64,000 bases of DNA from Apodospora peruviana (lineage: Eukaryota > Ascomycota > Sordariomycetes > Sordariales > Lasiosphaeriaceae). The stretch lies in contig JAUEDM010000001.1 in NCBI GenBank assembly GCA_033439685.1, forward strand, positions 4,278,001 through 4,342,000, read 5' to 3'. Under the pieces are notes generated by a model, which worked only from the letters and a program-made list of their open reading frames with translations, had not been told where the DNA came from and made no database searches. Shown here in pieces: positions 10,722 through 23,185 of the stretch. The stretch's first letter is position 1; the number at the start of each line of letters is the position of its first letter. The translations under genes were made by a program, and so were the position numbers.

Positions 10722-13700
10722 TCAGAGATGCCCACCGCTACTCTCTGTCTCTTCTTCCACGTCTCTCCGGACAGTCAATGACGCCAACCGCTCTTCCATC
10801 TTACGCCTCAGGGTCAGCGTCCGCAGCACTGGACTGAACACGTAATAGCCCCTGTAGTTGTCCTTTTCGTCATCAAGCTTTTGAAGGGCGAGACGTAACG
10901 CCCTTTCCGCCTTTTCGAAATGGTTAGCCTCCGCATATATCTCAGCCAGTTCGAGGCACAACTCTGACCAAAAGGAGCTGAGTACATTGCTGGAAGAATA
11001 TCCGTACTGATCTGCATGGTTATGTGCTTTGTGAACCATGTCTTCAATCTCTGTGAGCTGCCGGTTGCCCAGGAGTCTGTGTGACCTCCCCTGGAGAAGG
11101 GGATGCCAGGCCTCCCAGAAACCACCCAGCCTTCGGCAGATTGATCCTGCCTTAGCAAATGCCTCGGCTGCCTCTGTTGTCTTTCCTAACTCCTTTCGAC
11201 ATTCAGCCAACCAGAAGTATGCCATGGCGGTGTATTTCATTGGTAGACTGGGGTCGGAGTCAACTTGTAGAGTCTGTGCCAGCTGCAAAGTCTTGCAAAA
11301 TTCCGGCTCTGCGGCCGCAGGGTTACCGTTCTGAAGGTGTTTAAGAAGTGCCAGGTGTATAGAACGCTCAACTTTCTCTCCCGGGATCAGCTTTGTGCCT
11401 TTCGATGTCAGGATCTGTTCTGCCGCCGAAAATGCCGTCTGTGCCTCTCCGATCCTCCCAAGTCGGAGGAGCACATCCGCCAGCTTGATTTCTGAATGAC
11501 AAAGATAGCGTGCACTGTTCTTGCCTGGGATATAGTGGGACCTCAATATCGTGATGGATTCTCGTAAGCACGCGACGGATTGCTCGAGCCGGTCCATACC
11601 CATATGCAAGGATGCTAGGGTCTTCATCATGCATGACAAATAGAACAACTCGTTTTTGGTCTCCAGCGGTAGTCTGAAGGGCCCCAGTCGAGAGCGTCCA
11701 AGCTGGTTCATGCATCGATCCACGTAAGCCAAGCGAATGCGCTCGGCTTCGTCCCATTGCTTGAGCTCGAGGCAAGTCTTGATGGCGCCTTCGACGCCAC
11801 TGAGGGCGATCGCGCCGGCATATATCGTTTGCGCTGCCAGGGCAACCTCGGCGGCTTCCAGCAGGGGAGTCTGTGCCGATTCGTAGTCTCCAAGGTTGAA
11901 ATAACACCAACCCAGATGGACGAGGATCATAGCTTCGTAGCTGTTGCGCTGGCCCCTGACGCGACCGTGGGCCACCTTGAATCGTCCGAGAGCGGCTTGG
12001 TAGTTACCACGTTCCATATTCATGAGTCCCATTGCCACCAGGGCAGGGACTGGAATAACCATTGCGGGGGATAGCGCGAGCTGGAGGAGGTTGCCGAATG
12101 TCTTGACCAAGCCGCTCAAGTTTGCTGCCTTGAACCCCAGCAAGGTGGTGGGTACCTTATGAGCGCGCATGTCCTCAAACAGGAACTCAGAGAGACGGGC
12201 CATTAGCGGTGCATTAAGCTGGAGGTATCTAGCGGGTCTTTGGGGCTGTAAGGGTTGACAGTTGATCAACGGTTCCTGGAGCGGCGTTCCGTCATCATCA
12301 CTCAGAGTTGTGGTTTGGTCTGTTGTGCAGTTTCCAACTGAGAGGTCATCCAAAGAACCCATCACGGCCGCCATCAGGGCCTCGAACAAGCTAGACGACG
12401 TTGAGGCATCACTAGCGTCTGTGACCTCATCCTTTTTCATCCTCCTCTTCTCAAGTTCGGCTTCACAAATGGGCTGGATATTGACGAGCGTCTGTTCTAG
12501 AATAGAGCCCGTGATAGGAGCGCCGTTGTCGCACCATAACAGCATGCTGATCAGTGTCGAAAAGGTAGCAAGATGCTTTGGATCCCTCAACACCCCCGAA
12601 ACGGAGTACTCCAGCCACCCAAACAACGAAGGCGACTCCATGAAGCCTTTGACCCTTGTCAATGCTTCGGGCGTACAGCTCCTCGACCGGAGAAGATGGG
12701 CAGCCCATCCATCCAGAGAATATACCAAAAGAGGATGACGTTCTATTCCTGCCGGTTCCCGCAGACTCTCAAAGTTCTTGGTGACGTTCATGGCAAGCCA
12801 GTCGACTGTCTGTAGACGCGCGATGCAGAGAAGCCCCAGTGACCTCTGAGCCTCGGCAACATCTACGCGAAAATAGACAACGTCTTTGTCGCGAGTTTCC
12901 CAGAATTCTTTGGGGCGAGTCAGGAACTCCTCGAAGGATGAGTGGCCCAGATGGACGTGGCCATCAGACATGGTGATGAAATCGCCACATGCGTCAATGA
13001 TGCCTTCGTCGCTGACCAGGTAATCCTCGAACCCCGAGCCTGGATATCTATGCAGGGCATACGCATGCCGGAGCTCGTTCATGGTCAAGGGTCGCGTGGC
13101 GCCAATGATTAGGGAGAAGAGGTCTTTGGCTCTCATCATATGGATGGATGGCGCGTCGGGTCGTCCGTTGAGTCTGTTCATCAAGCGGAGAAATAGTCGG
13201 TGGTACTCGACGTCGAGCTCCATGGGTACGTTGTCCAGACAGACCCGGATCTCGTAGCGGCTGAAGGAAGATCTCAACTCCTTGAAGATGAGCTTCACCC
13301 AGAGGAACATGGTTGTTGCTTTTTCCTCTAGCTTGGATCGCACCAGCTCTTTGATCTCCTCCGACTGTATGTTTGGCGAAAGGTCTAATTCCGCCGATAT
13401 AAGTGCGCTCAAATCTTGTCTGACAAGGTCTTTTGTGATTTGGAAGCTTTCTGGAAAAGTGTTGAGCGACTGACGCAGTCCGGATTCTCGTCCAAGCAGG
13501 AGGATCTGAAGCTGTGAGTGAGAGTCGAGGAGGGTCTTGACCATTTTCAAGCCACCTTCCGCTGCGGAATTCCATTCCTCGATGCATTCATCGACACCAT
13601 CGATGATGAGATAGACCGGGCGATTGATGGCACCTAGAGCCGTACCAATCATGTCTGTCAGAAGGCACCCATTGCTCATGGGATGTCCATTGCGGAGTTT

Positions 13701-14586
13701 CGAGGCTAGACGTTGCGCCATCTCGGGCTTCGTGTCCGCAAGTTCAATAAAGAGATGCCATAGAAAGGTGTGCAGCATACTCTCCAGCTTCTGTTGTCTC
13801 TCATTGGCAGCCCAGAACGAGAACAACACTGCAAGATGTCCACTCTCTGCCAACCCATCAGCAATTGTTGCTGCCAAGACCGACTTTCCACAGCCCTTGA
13901 CCCCGTGGATGCAAAGGACCCGATCCAAGTCGATGGGGTCTCCCATCCAGGATACCATCTTCGGATGTGACCATATCCATTCAAGGGTTCCGCCGAGTCG
14001 CTTGGGGATGAACGAAGAGCTACATGGCTGTAGCAGCTCTCGAACCTGATGTGTCTCGTTTGCTCGAACAGCATCCAGAGTCTCTATAAAAAAAAAGCCA
14101 TGTCAGACTTCTGTAAATAACTGTTACCGAGCTGAAGGACTCACCAGAGATGCCCGTCGCCGAGTCACCAACGACATAAAGCTCCAATAGCGTCTTGAAC
14201 GTCTCTATCCTGGCAAGCAGCGTCTTCAAACGCGTTTCGTAATTTCGAACAGCCAGCACGGTTCGTCGTACGAGTCTCCCACTGCCCTGCGCAGCTTGCT
14301 CGATTTCAGTTACCAGTTTATTCAACACTTTCAGCTCGAGCTGGAGATTCCCAATTGTCGCCGCCAGTTTTCGTTGCTCAGCCGCGGGGACGGGCTTTGT
14401 CTTCTGCCGAGCATCAAGTCTCCGGAGGATGTCCTCAAGCAGCTCGAGCTGCCCGCGGATGCCCATCGACGCCTCGGCCATCTTCTTCTTGCCGATGCAT
14501 CTTAGTCGACCAGCAGCTTGGGAGATTCCGACGGCAAGCTGAGCCGATGCGGCAATGCCGCCAATGATGGCGAGCGCCTCCGCCAT
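10722..14586 (-). CDS. NLR-type protein: helical N-domain, NACHT NTPase, TPR repeats
   Basis: Exons complement(10722..14083, 14145..14586), one 61-nt intron, 1267 residues. The start at 14586 gives the typical fungal NLR opening MAEALAIIGGIAASAQLA; an in-frame ATG 54 nt upstream is less likely. The N-terminal about 140 residues are helical, resembling SesA/HeLo-like domains placed before fungal NACHT proteins. NACHT: Walker A GVKGCGKS at about 208-215 and Walker B PVYLIIDGVDE at about 303-313, followed by a winged-helix-like part. The C-terminal third (about 845-1230) contains tetratricopeptide-like repeats such as YQAALGRFKVA and WCYFNLGDYESA. Fungal NLRs of this class act in non-self recognition, heterokaryon incompatibility and cell death. 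Membership is confident; the ligand is unknown. Confidence 0.88.
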
Positions 14587-16375
14587 GATGATATATAAGC
14601 CAATTTGAAGCTCTTTACGGCAGGGGCATGGCAGATTCAAGATGATTCAGATGGTCTCCATGTGAGTAGAAAAAGAAAAGGAAATCCATACCAGATGGAT
14701 ATCTCAAACCGAAGCTCAACAATTCTGAGTATGCCTTGGTCGAGACCAGGGCGGACGTGCTGCATGAGTGGTTGACATCGTGGTGGCACAGCAGTTACCC
14801 AACCCAATCACGACTTGGCCAGGCATTCGAAATACTGCACCTTGCAGTATACATACTGCAGCTTCCATCTTGGAAGAGGAATCGCCGGCTCATTGGATTA
14901 TGTCGCACCACAAAAACAGGTTCCGTTTTCCAACTACTCATAGTTCGAGATACCTACGTATAAATCGTCGATCTAAGGGGCAAGTCAAGAATCTTGGGGG
15001 CCGGAACTAATAAATGTTTTTGAGGCAGGTTGCAGATCATCCATTGAGTAGGTCGGTTTACACCGAAGCACCGCATTTATGCCAATCGGAGTTGATACCG
15101 GATTTATAAGGGAGTTCAGGATGCAACCACCCCTCCTTTCCATCGATGAATTACAGCGAGGCAAACAACGGGGCAGTGTTGACGCATGGAATACTGTAGT
15201 TTTCCTTTCAAGGCGAATCAGAGACAGGCTGGTAATCTTGCCCGGTCCCTCATTTCCAAATCATGAAACGGTGTTGGGGTCCCACCGTCCTTCGTGAAGT
15301 AAAGTTTCCAGCACGGTGGTGTGGTTCCGGGGTAAAAGGACAATGAAGAGACAGATAAGTACCTTAGGTAATAGACCAAAAAAAAAAAAAAAAATGGGAA
15401 AGAAAAAAATGGAAAAGGGGGAGAAAAAACATACAGCACCAAGGATTCGCTGGTCGTCACCGACCCAACTACTAGTTTGGCGATTAGGGGCTTATCTATC
15501 GGAGAGCAGACGGGATCCGGAGTTTTCCACTATCTATGGCCGTATGTGCTACTTTACTGCGAAAGATAATCTGATAAAGGTGTCAAGGGCACTGGGGCAG
15601 GGAAGAATCAATACTGCAAGACCAAAACAATGCGGATACCCAAAATATTCGACTTCATATTCATCCTGAGTTAAAACTGGAAATGTGTGTACTTGAATCT
15701 TCAAACTCTCTCCATGAAGTTTTATCCTGAGAAGCCAAAAGTGGGGGCTGGTGTTGTGGTATCGTTCTTATCCCTGGAAAAGTTCGGGATATTGCCTTCC
15801 CGGCACAAACTGGCTCGCCCGCTTGAAGTTACATCGCATATATTACGCCGGTGGTTCGCGCACCGTTTAACTGACATCGAACTTGAGATGCCTTATTGGA
15901 TGTATTGGGTTATCCGCTGGATGCAAAGGAAAATCGGCTACGTGTATTGATGAGATGAGTTGTTTGCGGTCTGGTGTTAAGGTTATCTTTCATTCATGAG
16001 ACGAGTTGTTTACGGTCCGGTTGTTAAGATTGATTTTTATATTTCATCTGAGGGTTACGACAGTGGTGTGTAAGGTACCAATTCTAGACTTTCCTGTCGT
16101 TGGGAGCAAAGTGCTTTGGTGTGAATCTACCCATTATTGCTAGGAGATATTAGACAATTTACAAGTCTGCCTCACATATGTACTCAATTTGAGGTGCCTA
16201 TATTAACGTCAACCTCCATGTTGGTCACTGCCCTCCCATAGATTACGCTCTTTCATACGTTTTAGGTATTGGTAATTTCTAGATAACCTCCCTCGTGCTC
16301 TCTCCTTTCGCTCACAGAAGGGGGGTTCGTGATCAGTTGCCGTGCACTGTTATGTTGTGTGCGCTCCGGGAAAAC
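14587..16375. other. Intergenic spacer with A17 tract and a tandem repeat
   Basis: No coding region is supported. Contains a 17-A homopolymer at 15378-15394 and an imperfect 46-nt tandem repeat at 15954-16046. Otherwise nothing recognised. Confidence 0.55.
15954..16046. repeat. Imperfect 46-nt tandem duplication
   Basis: Two copies begin at 15954 (gatgagttgtttgcggtctg) and 16000 (gacgagttgtttacggtccg). The shared core differs mainly by C/T and G/A transitions plus one indel. No coding meaning is seen. Confidence 0.7.
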
Positions 16376-18203
16376 ATGGGTCGTCGATTTCTGGTCTGTC
16401 TTCAGCAAGTTGGCGGTCTATCACTGACCACCTTGTTTCATCGATTTCTTACCCGTCTTCAGCAAGTTGGCGGTCTATCACTGGCCACCTTGTTCTCCGG
16501 TGGCGTTATTTTGATCCTCTTCTCCGTCAACGTCCTCATTTCCAAAAGGGACAACACTTACAAATTAACCGACGCGGTGCCCCCTACGTCTCGGATCGGA
16601 TATCGGAATTCAAGCCTGGCTTGCAGTGGTGGGCATCGGATTTGGGCTGCTTTCACACGGACTAAACGGGACCTACACCCACTTCTTCGACCTCCAGTGT
16701 AGCTACCGATCTACCCGAAGCCCTGGGCTCAACTATGCGCGATACCTGAATTCCCAGCCGAATGCCCCCGTCCTGATCGGCTTCCGAGGTTTTAAGTTTT
16801 GGGTTGTCTGTCGCCATGTCGTCACTGCGCTGGGGATCACCGCCTCCATTACCTACAAATTCGCCGTCGTTAAGCTTTCAGCAGAAGCTCTTCAACATCT
16901 GGACGAGTCGTCTATTCGCCTCCACATACCACCTGTTAAAGCCGTCTTGGAGGATGGAACGGCGAGTCCCTGGCTCAGCGATGGTCCAAGTCTGGGAACC
17001 AGCCATGCTTTCCTTCATCAGAAAGATTCTCTCCTTGAACAAAATGAAATTTTACCTCAGCCGCCGGCGCGTATAGTTATGGTGGGGTGGGCCGATTGTA
17101 ACGATACCTTCAACTTCCTTGATAGCGGCATTCTCTACACTCGGGAGATCGTTATCGTGGCACACAAAAGCGAAGATAACACCGCTGGCGAGACCACCAT
17201 GACACTTGATCAAGCGGACTGGCTGCGTGTGGAGGACAGCAACTCGAGATGGCTTAATACCAGCTCAGGGGTTGTGGTCGACTACAGAGTATCAAAGCCA
17301 GGTTCGGTGGAAATTCGGTGGGCGGAAAGAGGCGACTGGCTCCACGACAGTTCTCAGCAACAGAAAGTCGCTCGGAAGCTCACATACGACATGCATTTCG
17401 CAGTTACTGTGGTCAGACGATTTGTATCCAATGGTGGCTGCTCAAGGCTGTCTGACAGAGACGGCGGACTCTTGGCTGCTCGGTTCGTTGTCAATAGCAG
17501 AATACCGGTTCACACCGGGAATGACCGCGATCCTCTTGTGCGCAACCATAACTGGATCAATGCCTTTATTGTCGACAACCCGAGCATAGCAGGTCCCATA
17601 TCGAGCGTGAGCGGACTCATCCGAAACGTCATGGCTGGCTGGGGCACTCAGTTGTGGGAACAGAACGCCAGCCTCCGGCTTGGCCACGTGCCGAAAGACC
17701 CTCTTTCCTGGCAATTCAGCGGAGAAGATAACAATGCTTCGGCTTTTTACAATGCCTCCTCGTTCCTCTGGGACGGCCCTCAATTTCCCACGTCGGATTA
17801 TCATGGCCTGGACCTATTCGCCATGGAGAACAAGGTCCTCCTTGAATATCCCGTATTTTCGGGGATCCGAGCTACTACGCAGACGGGTAGTTACCTCAAG
17901 GCTGCCTTCGTATTTCTGTTGTTGGGATTATTTGCCTTTGTCATAGTGGTGGTTAGAGTCCTACTTGGTCCAGCTGAGCTGACTTCGTGGACGGGTCAAC
18001 ACGTGTGTATAGCTCTTTCCGGCAAGCTGCCAAAAGATGGTGCAGAACATATGGCCAGCGGGTTTCGGGCGGCGTGCAGGTCAGAATTGGGCCTTTTGAG
18101 GATCAAAGCCAATGAGCCCCTCAACATGTACACTCCTACTACTGCGGCATGGTCTCATTGGGGGGCGGACTCTGTGCCCACCGCATATCTTGTCAACAGG
18201 TAG
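16376..18203 (+). pseudogene. Fungal membrane protein with large ectodomain, N-terminal frameshift
   Basis: The main open frame (from about 16626 to the stop at 18203) encodes a fungal membrane protein of about 520 residues. It has the family-like blocks LLSHGLNGTYTHFFDLQC, GLNYARYLNSQPNAPVLIGFRGF and TALGITASITYKFAVVKL. A long N-glycosylatable outer region follows, then a membrane helix near the C-terminus (AAFVFLLLGLFAFVIVVVRVLL). The likely N-terminus, with a hydrophobic segment LATLFSGGVILILFSVNVLI and TDAVPPTSRIGYRNSS, lies in a different frame from about 16376 to 16630. The two frames overlap with no room for an intron that keeps both, so one extra base in the GGTGGGC run near 16627 would explain it. 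An intron ending at GCTTGCAG (16625) is an alternative that would drop the conserved block. Function unknown. Confidence 0.55.
16384..16497 (+). repeat. 57-nt in-frame tandem duplication
   Basis: Two adjacent 57-nt copies, 16384-16440 and 16441-16497, sharing gtcttcagcaagttggcggt and flanks. They differ at only a few positions. Fifty-seven is 19 codons, so the coding frame is kept and the peptide LQQVGGLSL is repeated in the N-terminal region of the membrane protein. Confidence 0.85.
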
Positions 18204-20100
18204 AATGAAAGGCTGCAGGTTACTTGAATTACTACAAGAACTATAAGTAGGGATGAACTCCCTATAAATATACAATAACCTCCTTTAGTGCATCCTGTTA
18301 CTACTGCATTTGGTACATTTTTTACTCTTTCATAGGCCACAGGTGTATGTTCGATGTTTTGTTTTTGGGGTGATAGGTGTGGCTACCTCACCAAAGAAAA
18401 ATTGATTAAGCTCAGTTCTAGGATTGATAAAAGTACCTAATCAGCCTCGCGTACCTGACCTTCCGACTATATTTCGATGTCTTATTCGTGACTTTGATCG
18501 TATTTAAGCTGACTGTGTCGCTGCCTTCAACCTTGGTGTACTGACTGGGAAAAAAAACTCCTCCCTTTCTCCTTCCAGACCAAGTCAAGCTACAGTTGAT
18601 AGACAGTATCGTCATGGTGCCCGTTCTGAACCAAGGCCCAACTTCACACTAGCTCATGCAAGTAGCGACGCACGGTTGTGATCAGCATAACATGCCAAGT
18701 TTCCACCGCAAGCTAGAATCCTCGCTTCCGACTTTGGTCAAACACGGAAGCAGACTTTGCGTCTGGATACAACCTGACTTGACTTGGCGATGTAGTTACA
18801 TGCTACTTGAAGCGGCTGCACGTGGGTCGGCAGCAAACACTGAGTAGGATCGCCCGAAACGAACCACGGAAAACAAGTAAAATTCATCGACGACCGAGAT
18901 GCAAAGATTTTTCTCGTTTGGGCCCTCGGACCTTCGATCACCTCAGCACCTGCCAATTCGGTTCAAACGAGCACGCGAGCTGCATGCATGGCCAGCATTC
19001 TTTTGTGTATGTGTACCGGGTTAGGATCTTGAAGATCTCTGAGCGTAAGCTTCCGCCTTGCTCACAAGCAGTGACACTAACCGCCATTTCTCCGCCTCTT
19101 GCTTCTTACCGATATCGTCAAACGCTCGGCATGCCCACCATGAACCAGAACGAGTATAGTCGTAGGGATTAGTGCAGTTTGAGAGGTCCACTCGAATCAC
19201 TGCTGCAGACAATCCTCCACACACCTCATCTCATGGCACCTTCTGTGCTCTGTGTGTGCAAAGTGTGCTGGCGAGTAGGACCGAAACTGCGAAAATGTTT
19301 TTTCCCGATTCAATGACTCCTGCTTCGCGGTCAGATAACGGCAAGAGAAACGAAACGAAACACCCTCACACAATAGGGGGAAAAGTCAAACTTAGCCGGT
19401 CGTGGGTGGTGTGCAGATTTCTAATGTTTTCAAAACACCAGAAGTTCAACTGTCGGTGGAAAAGGCCAGACCAAACCCACCGGCAGTCGTCCGTCAAAGG
19501 TATCCCGGGGTTGAGTGGGAATATCAAGGGGCTTCCGGTTAATATTGAGAAACGTTGCAAGTCAGACTTACACGGGCAGCCGGTGTGCACGTGCCGAGCT
19601 TCTATTCTCCCAGGGCCAGCGCCGGAGAAATTACAACTCATCTCATGTCGGCCACACACACACACACCCTTGGTTGAATTGGTAGCATGCGTGTCCAATT
19701 ATCGTCGACTGCACCTCTGAGAAGCGTCGGCTGCACCTCTGAGAAGCCCCACGCGATCTGAGCGTGCATGATGGCCATGCTATGGACTGGGAATCTGGGG
19801 AAGCAATCCAGGTTCAAGATCGCAAGAGCCGAGCCGCTAGAGATGCAAATCGGCTAAAGACCCACACACCCATCTACTGTAGCCGTTGACGGCCTTACCC
19901 CTTGGACGCCATGACCTCCCAACGGGCTTCTATACTCGATCTGGTAAGGGGTGCGCGTCGTGACGAAGATGGCTGGTGCTAGTTAGCTATGTATATCAGC
20001 GGATCTCTTCGCACCCTGCTGTCATCGCGGCGGCCGCCACTTGTCTTCAACTCTGTTGTGAGCAGATATCGGTTCCCTTGATAGACTATACGCCTTCAAT
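18204..20100. other. Intergenic spacer
   Basis: No coding region recognised on either strand. It holds a short 22-nt tandem repeat at 19704-19747 and the promoter of the rhodopsin-domain gene. Confidence 0.55.
19704..19747. repeat. 22-nt tandem repeat, two copies
   Basis: gtcgactgcacctctgagaa followed by gtcggctgcacctctgagaa, each ending gc; one mismatch. Non-coding. Confidence 0.8.
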
Positions 20101-21463
20101 ATGTCGACCACGTCAGATCCTTCATTCCACGAGTCGCGCGCCGGCGTGCCGATCGCGGTGGTGAGTGTGTGTCTGACCATTGCCACTATCGCAGTCTGTC
20201 TGCGGACATACGCCCGGGCTGTTCTGATTCGCCAGTTCGGCATGGACGACTGGGCTGCCATCGTGGCCTTGGTGTTGGCAGTTGGGAGTGGAGTCATGGT
20301 CGCGACAAGTTTGTCTTCCAATTCCCTCGGCTGTTCATGTCCAGTGGCTGACCGTATCATCAAGATACCATCTATGGAGCGGGGCGTCATATTGCAGTTG
20401 TAGATAAGACGGTCCTCTGGAAATATTTCAGAGTAAGTCTGCCAGTCACGAGCAACTACCAAGAAACTAAGTAACACGTACCGCAAGACATTCTGGATAT
20501 CCATTGTACTATACAACGGCTCGTTGACAGCAACCAAGGTCACCTTTTTGCTGCAGTACTACCGCGTACTAGGGACCAAGAGAATGAAGAATATCATTCT
20601 CATGGCTCTGGTGTTCATTCTGATGTGGTCGATATCGCAACTTCTTGTCGTCATCTTCACGTGCGTTCCGGTCCAAAGGTTCTGGCTACCGGAAACCCCG
20701 GGAACATGCGTTTCGACGCTCCCATTTTGGTACGCAAACGCTGCCGGAAACATCGTGACGGACGCGATGATCTTCATCTTGCCTCTGCCGGCGCTGGGTG
20801 GTCTGAAGTTGCGCAAGCCCCAAAAAGTGATGTTGATCGGGGTGTTCTGTCTTGGCTTCTTTGTAAGTGACGCTTCGCCTGCCGCATCGACGGATTGCTA
20901 ATGAACTCTTGCAGACATGTGCAATTTCGGTCATCCGCATCCAGTATCTCCGTCTCAGCGACGACGTGACGTGGGACAATGTTTCGTCGTCCTGCTGGTC
21001 GATCGCCGAGCTCTGCTCTGGCATCACGTGCGCGTGCCTCCCTACGCTTCGACCGCTTCTCTCGATGGTTCTGCCATCGATGCGCACACAAGGGACAAAG
21101 GACAGCGCAGGATATAAGCAGCATGGATCCGGTCGCGACGGTACCGGCGAGGGACGCAGTTGGTCGAAAGGCGCCGAGTTATCGTCTGCCAGTAGCAGAG
21201 CTATCGTGTACCCGGAGGATGTTGAACTCCAGCCGACTGAGAGCGAGGAACGGGCCGAGGAACACAGGATTGGAGGACTCACTCACGCTCGGCACGACAG
21301 ACACATTCCCGAAATGCCCAAACTCGGTCTGAACTCGACAGTGCAGACAGAGATCAGAGTGGGGACTCCAAATTACGCACAAGGAGGCTGGTCCCGATCG
21401 GAGATGGACGGTAGAAATGTCTCCAGAGGCATTGTTGTGCAGCACGAGATAGAGACTTTGTGA
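20101..21463 (+). CDS. Rhodopsin-domain (PTH11-like) integral membrane protein
   Basis: Exons 20101..20308, 20365..20432, 20488..20862, 20915..21463 give 399 residues. Three introns of 52-56 nt have consistent phase. Hydrophobic helices alternate with family signatures: AVCLRTYARAVLIRQFGMDDW in the first loop, IYGAGRHI, FWISIVLYNGSLTATKVTFLLQYYRV, PVQRFW, and AAGNIVTDAMIFILPLP. These match the fungal rhodopsin-domain family (PF20684), which contains PTH11-related putative G-protein-coupled receptors. There is no N-terminal CFEM domain. The C-terminal tail of about 120 residues is hydrophilic and charged, ending in VQHEIETL, as expected for a cytosolic signalling tail. The ligand is unknown. 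It is convergent with the dioxygenase gene downstream. Confidence 0.88.
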
Positions 21464-21865
21464 GGGAAGTATCCGGGGAAGGAGGCGTTAAATTGGAAAA
21501 AATTCATTTGTTTCTCAGTGGACCTATGTCGCATTCAAAAGGCAAGAAGCGGTCGACGACGGATGTCGTCCGATTCCCGGGAGTTACTTCCCGTTTATTA
21601 TCGGATCACGGGATGCATCGTCTGTGCCGTGCTGCACCTGCCCCAACTTCACTAACACGCTGCGGCACGGTTGCGAGCACGGAAGCTGCAGTCCTGGAAG
21701 ACTGCGTCATTGCTTCCTCGGGTTCCAATCAACATGGTTGATCCATGTAGGTATTTAAGTGGATAACCCAATTAATTTCATTCCAAACATCAAACTCAAT
21801 CACAACCTGGAACCTCATTCATCATATGTTGGGGATGAAACATGCAACTAGCTGCTGTCCAGCCA
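21464..21865. other. Convergent intergenic spacer
   Basis: 3' flanks of two convergent genes; nothing else recognised. Confidence 0.5.
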
Positions 21866-23185
21866 TCAAGCAGGTGTTAGTGTATCAACCGCCGCCGCTG
21901 CCTTGGCCTCATCCTGCACATCCTTCTCGCTGGCCGCCTTCAAGCTCTCCTCCTTGAGTCTCGCTTGTCGCTGAGCCCTACCTTCGCTGGCAGGATCGAA
22001 GTATGCTACTATCCAGTCAGCCTTGTTTTCTTCGTTGAGTCTATCTATGACGCCAACTTACGCTTTTCGCCAAAGACCGTTGTTCTGATACCTCTCCGCG
22101 GCGCTTCATACGTGCCAGGAATCACACGATGGTTCGTGCATCTAAGTTCAGCCATGGATGATCAGCCTCTTAAGTCTCATCAACAACATGTGTTGCCTCC
22201 CTCACCGGTTATCCCACATCGCGATACTACCGACCGCCCACTTCCACCTAACATAGTGGTCGTCCGCTGAGTGCACGTGGTACGCGAAAAAGTCGAGCAG
22301 CTTGTCCGACTCGACCTTCTTGAGCTCGGCAAACCCGGTTACAAAGCCAGGGTTCACGTTAAGAGCCTTGAGTCCCGTCACCGGATGTGTTCGCACGGCA
22401 GGATGATGCGAGTCGATGGGTGGACGGTTCGGCCCGACGCCCCAGAGATCCAGGATCGTGTCATATTGGAGCCGTGAGGTGTGGATTGCGTGTAAGCTAT
22501 CGACAAATTTTCTGTTGTGAACGTCAGTCGAGAACTTCCTTTGTCTGACTGGCTGCCACGGTAGTGCTTTTGCTCACTTCATTGCATCAGAGAGCGCGTC
22601 ATATAGCCCATAGGTCGATATCCATGCCGTGTCGCCTCCCACATCTGGATGCTCCTCCATGCGCAACATCGAATAAGACGGCGGGTTGATCTCGAAAGAT
22701 GTATCCGCGTGGAAGTCACCCGAGGGCCAAGGAGTGTATTTGAGGATCTCACGGTGGTCCTCCCGGCTGCCGCGGATAACGACGTGGCGGACGTCCTTTT
22801 GCGCGGGGTGCTTATCCAGAATCCCGTAGTGTTTGAACAGCTTGACTTGAGTTTCTGTGGTGAGGTCTTGCTCCCGGAAGAACACAACACCCCGTTCGGT
22901 GACGAGCAGCGCGAGCTCGTCTAGCTGCTGGGGAGTGAGCTGTGACAGCTGGACGTTCTCTAGTACCGTTCCAACCGACTCGGTCAAGTCGACTCGTTTT
23001 GCCACCGAGAAAAGCGCTTTCTTCTCTGGATCGGCAAAAAGTGCCCTGTCCTTGTCGGGGAATATTTCCTCACGGAGCTCATCTGGTGGAACATGTTCCC
23101 GAATCTTGGGGTTGAAGTTAGGGTGAAGGGTGACGGGGAATCCAGAATCGGGCGAAATGTGCTTTCGAGCTTCTAGGTGAGCCAT
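21866..23185 (-). CDS. TauD/Jlp1-type Fe(II)/2-oxoglutarate sulfonate dioxygenase
   Basis: Exons complement(21866..22005, 22062..22141, 22206..22511, 22578..23185), 377 residues. It is a TauD/TfdA-family oxygenase of the fungal sulfonate (Jlp1-like) branch. That branch oxidises alkylsulfonates or taurine with 2-oxoglutarate, releasing sulfite and an aldehyde. The iron triad is His159 and Asp161 (DFHADTSF) and His309 (TNHRVIPG). Arg324 in RRGIRTTVFGEK should bind the 2-oxoglutarate carboxylate. The strand core VVFFREQDLT and the metal-proximal GGDTAW are intact. After the conserved PYFDPASEGR there is an Ala/Lys-rich tail. It is divergent from an ACS-family permease across 1.4 kb, which supports a joint uptake-and-cleavage role. 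The substrate could be another small acid. Cytosolic; no targeting signal seen. Confidence 0.9.
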
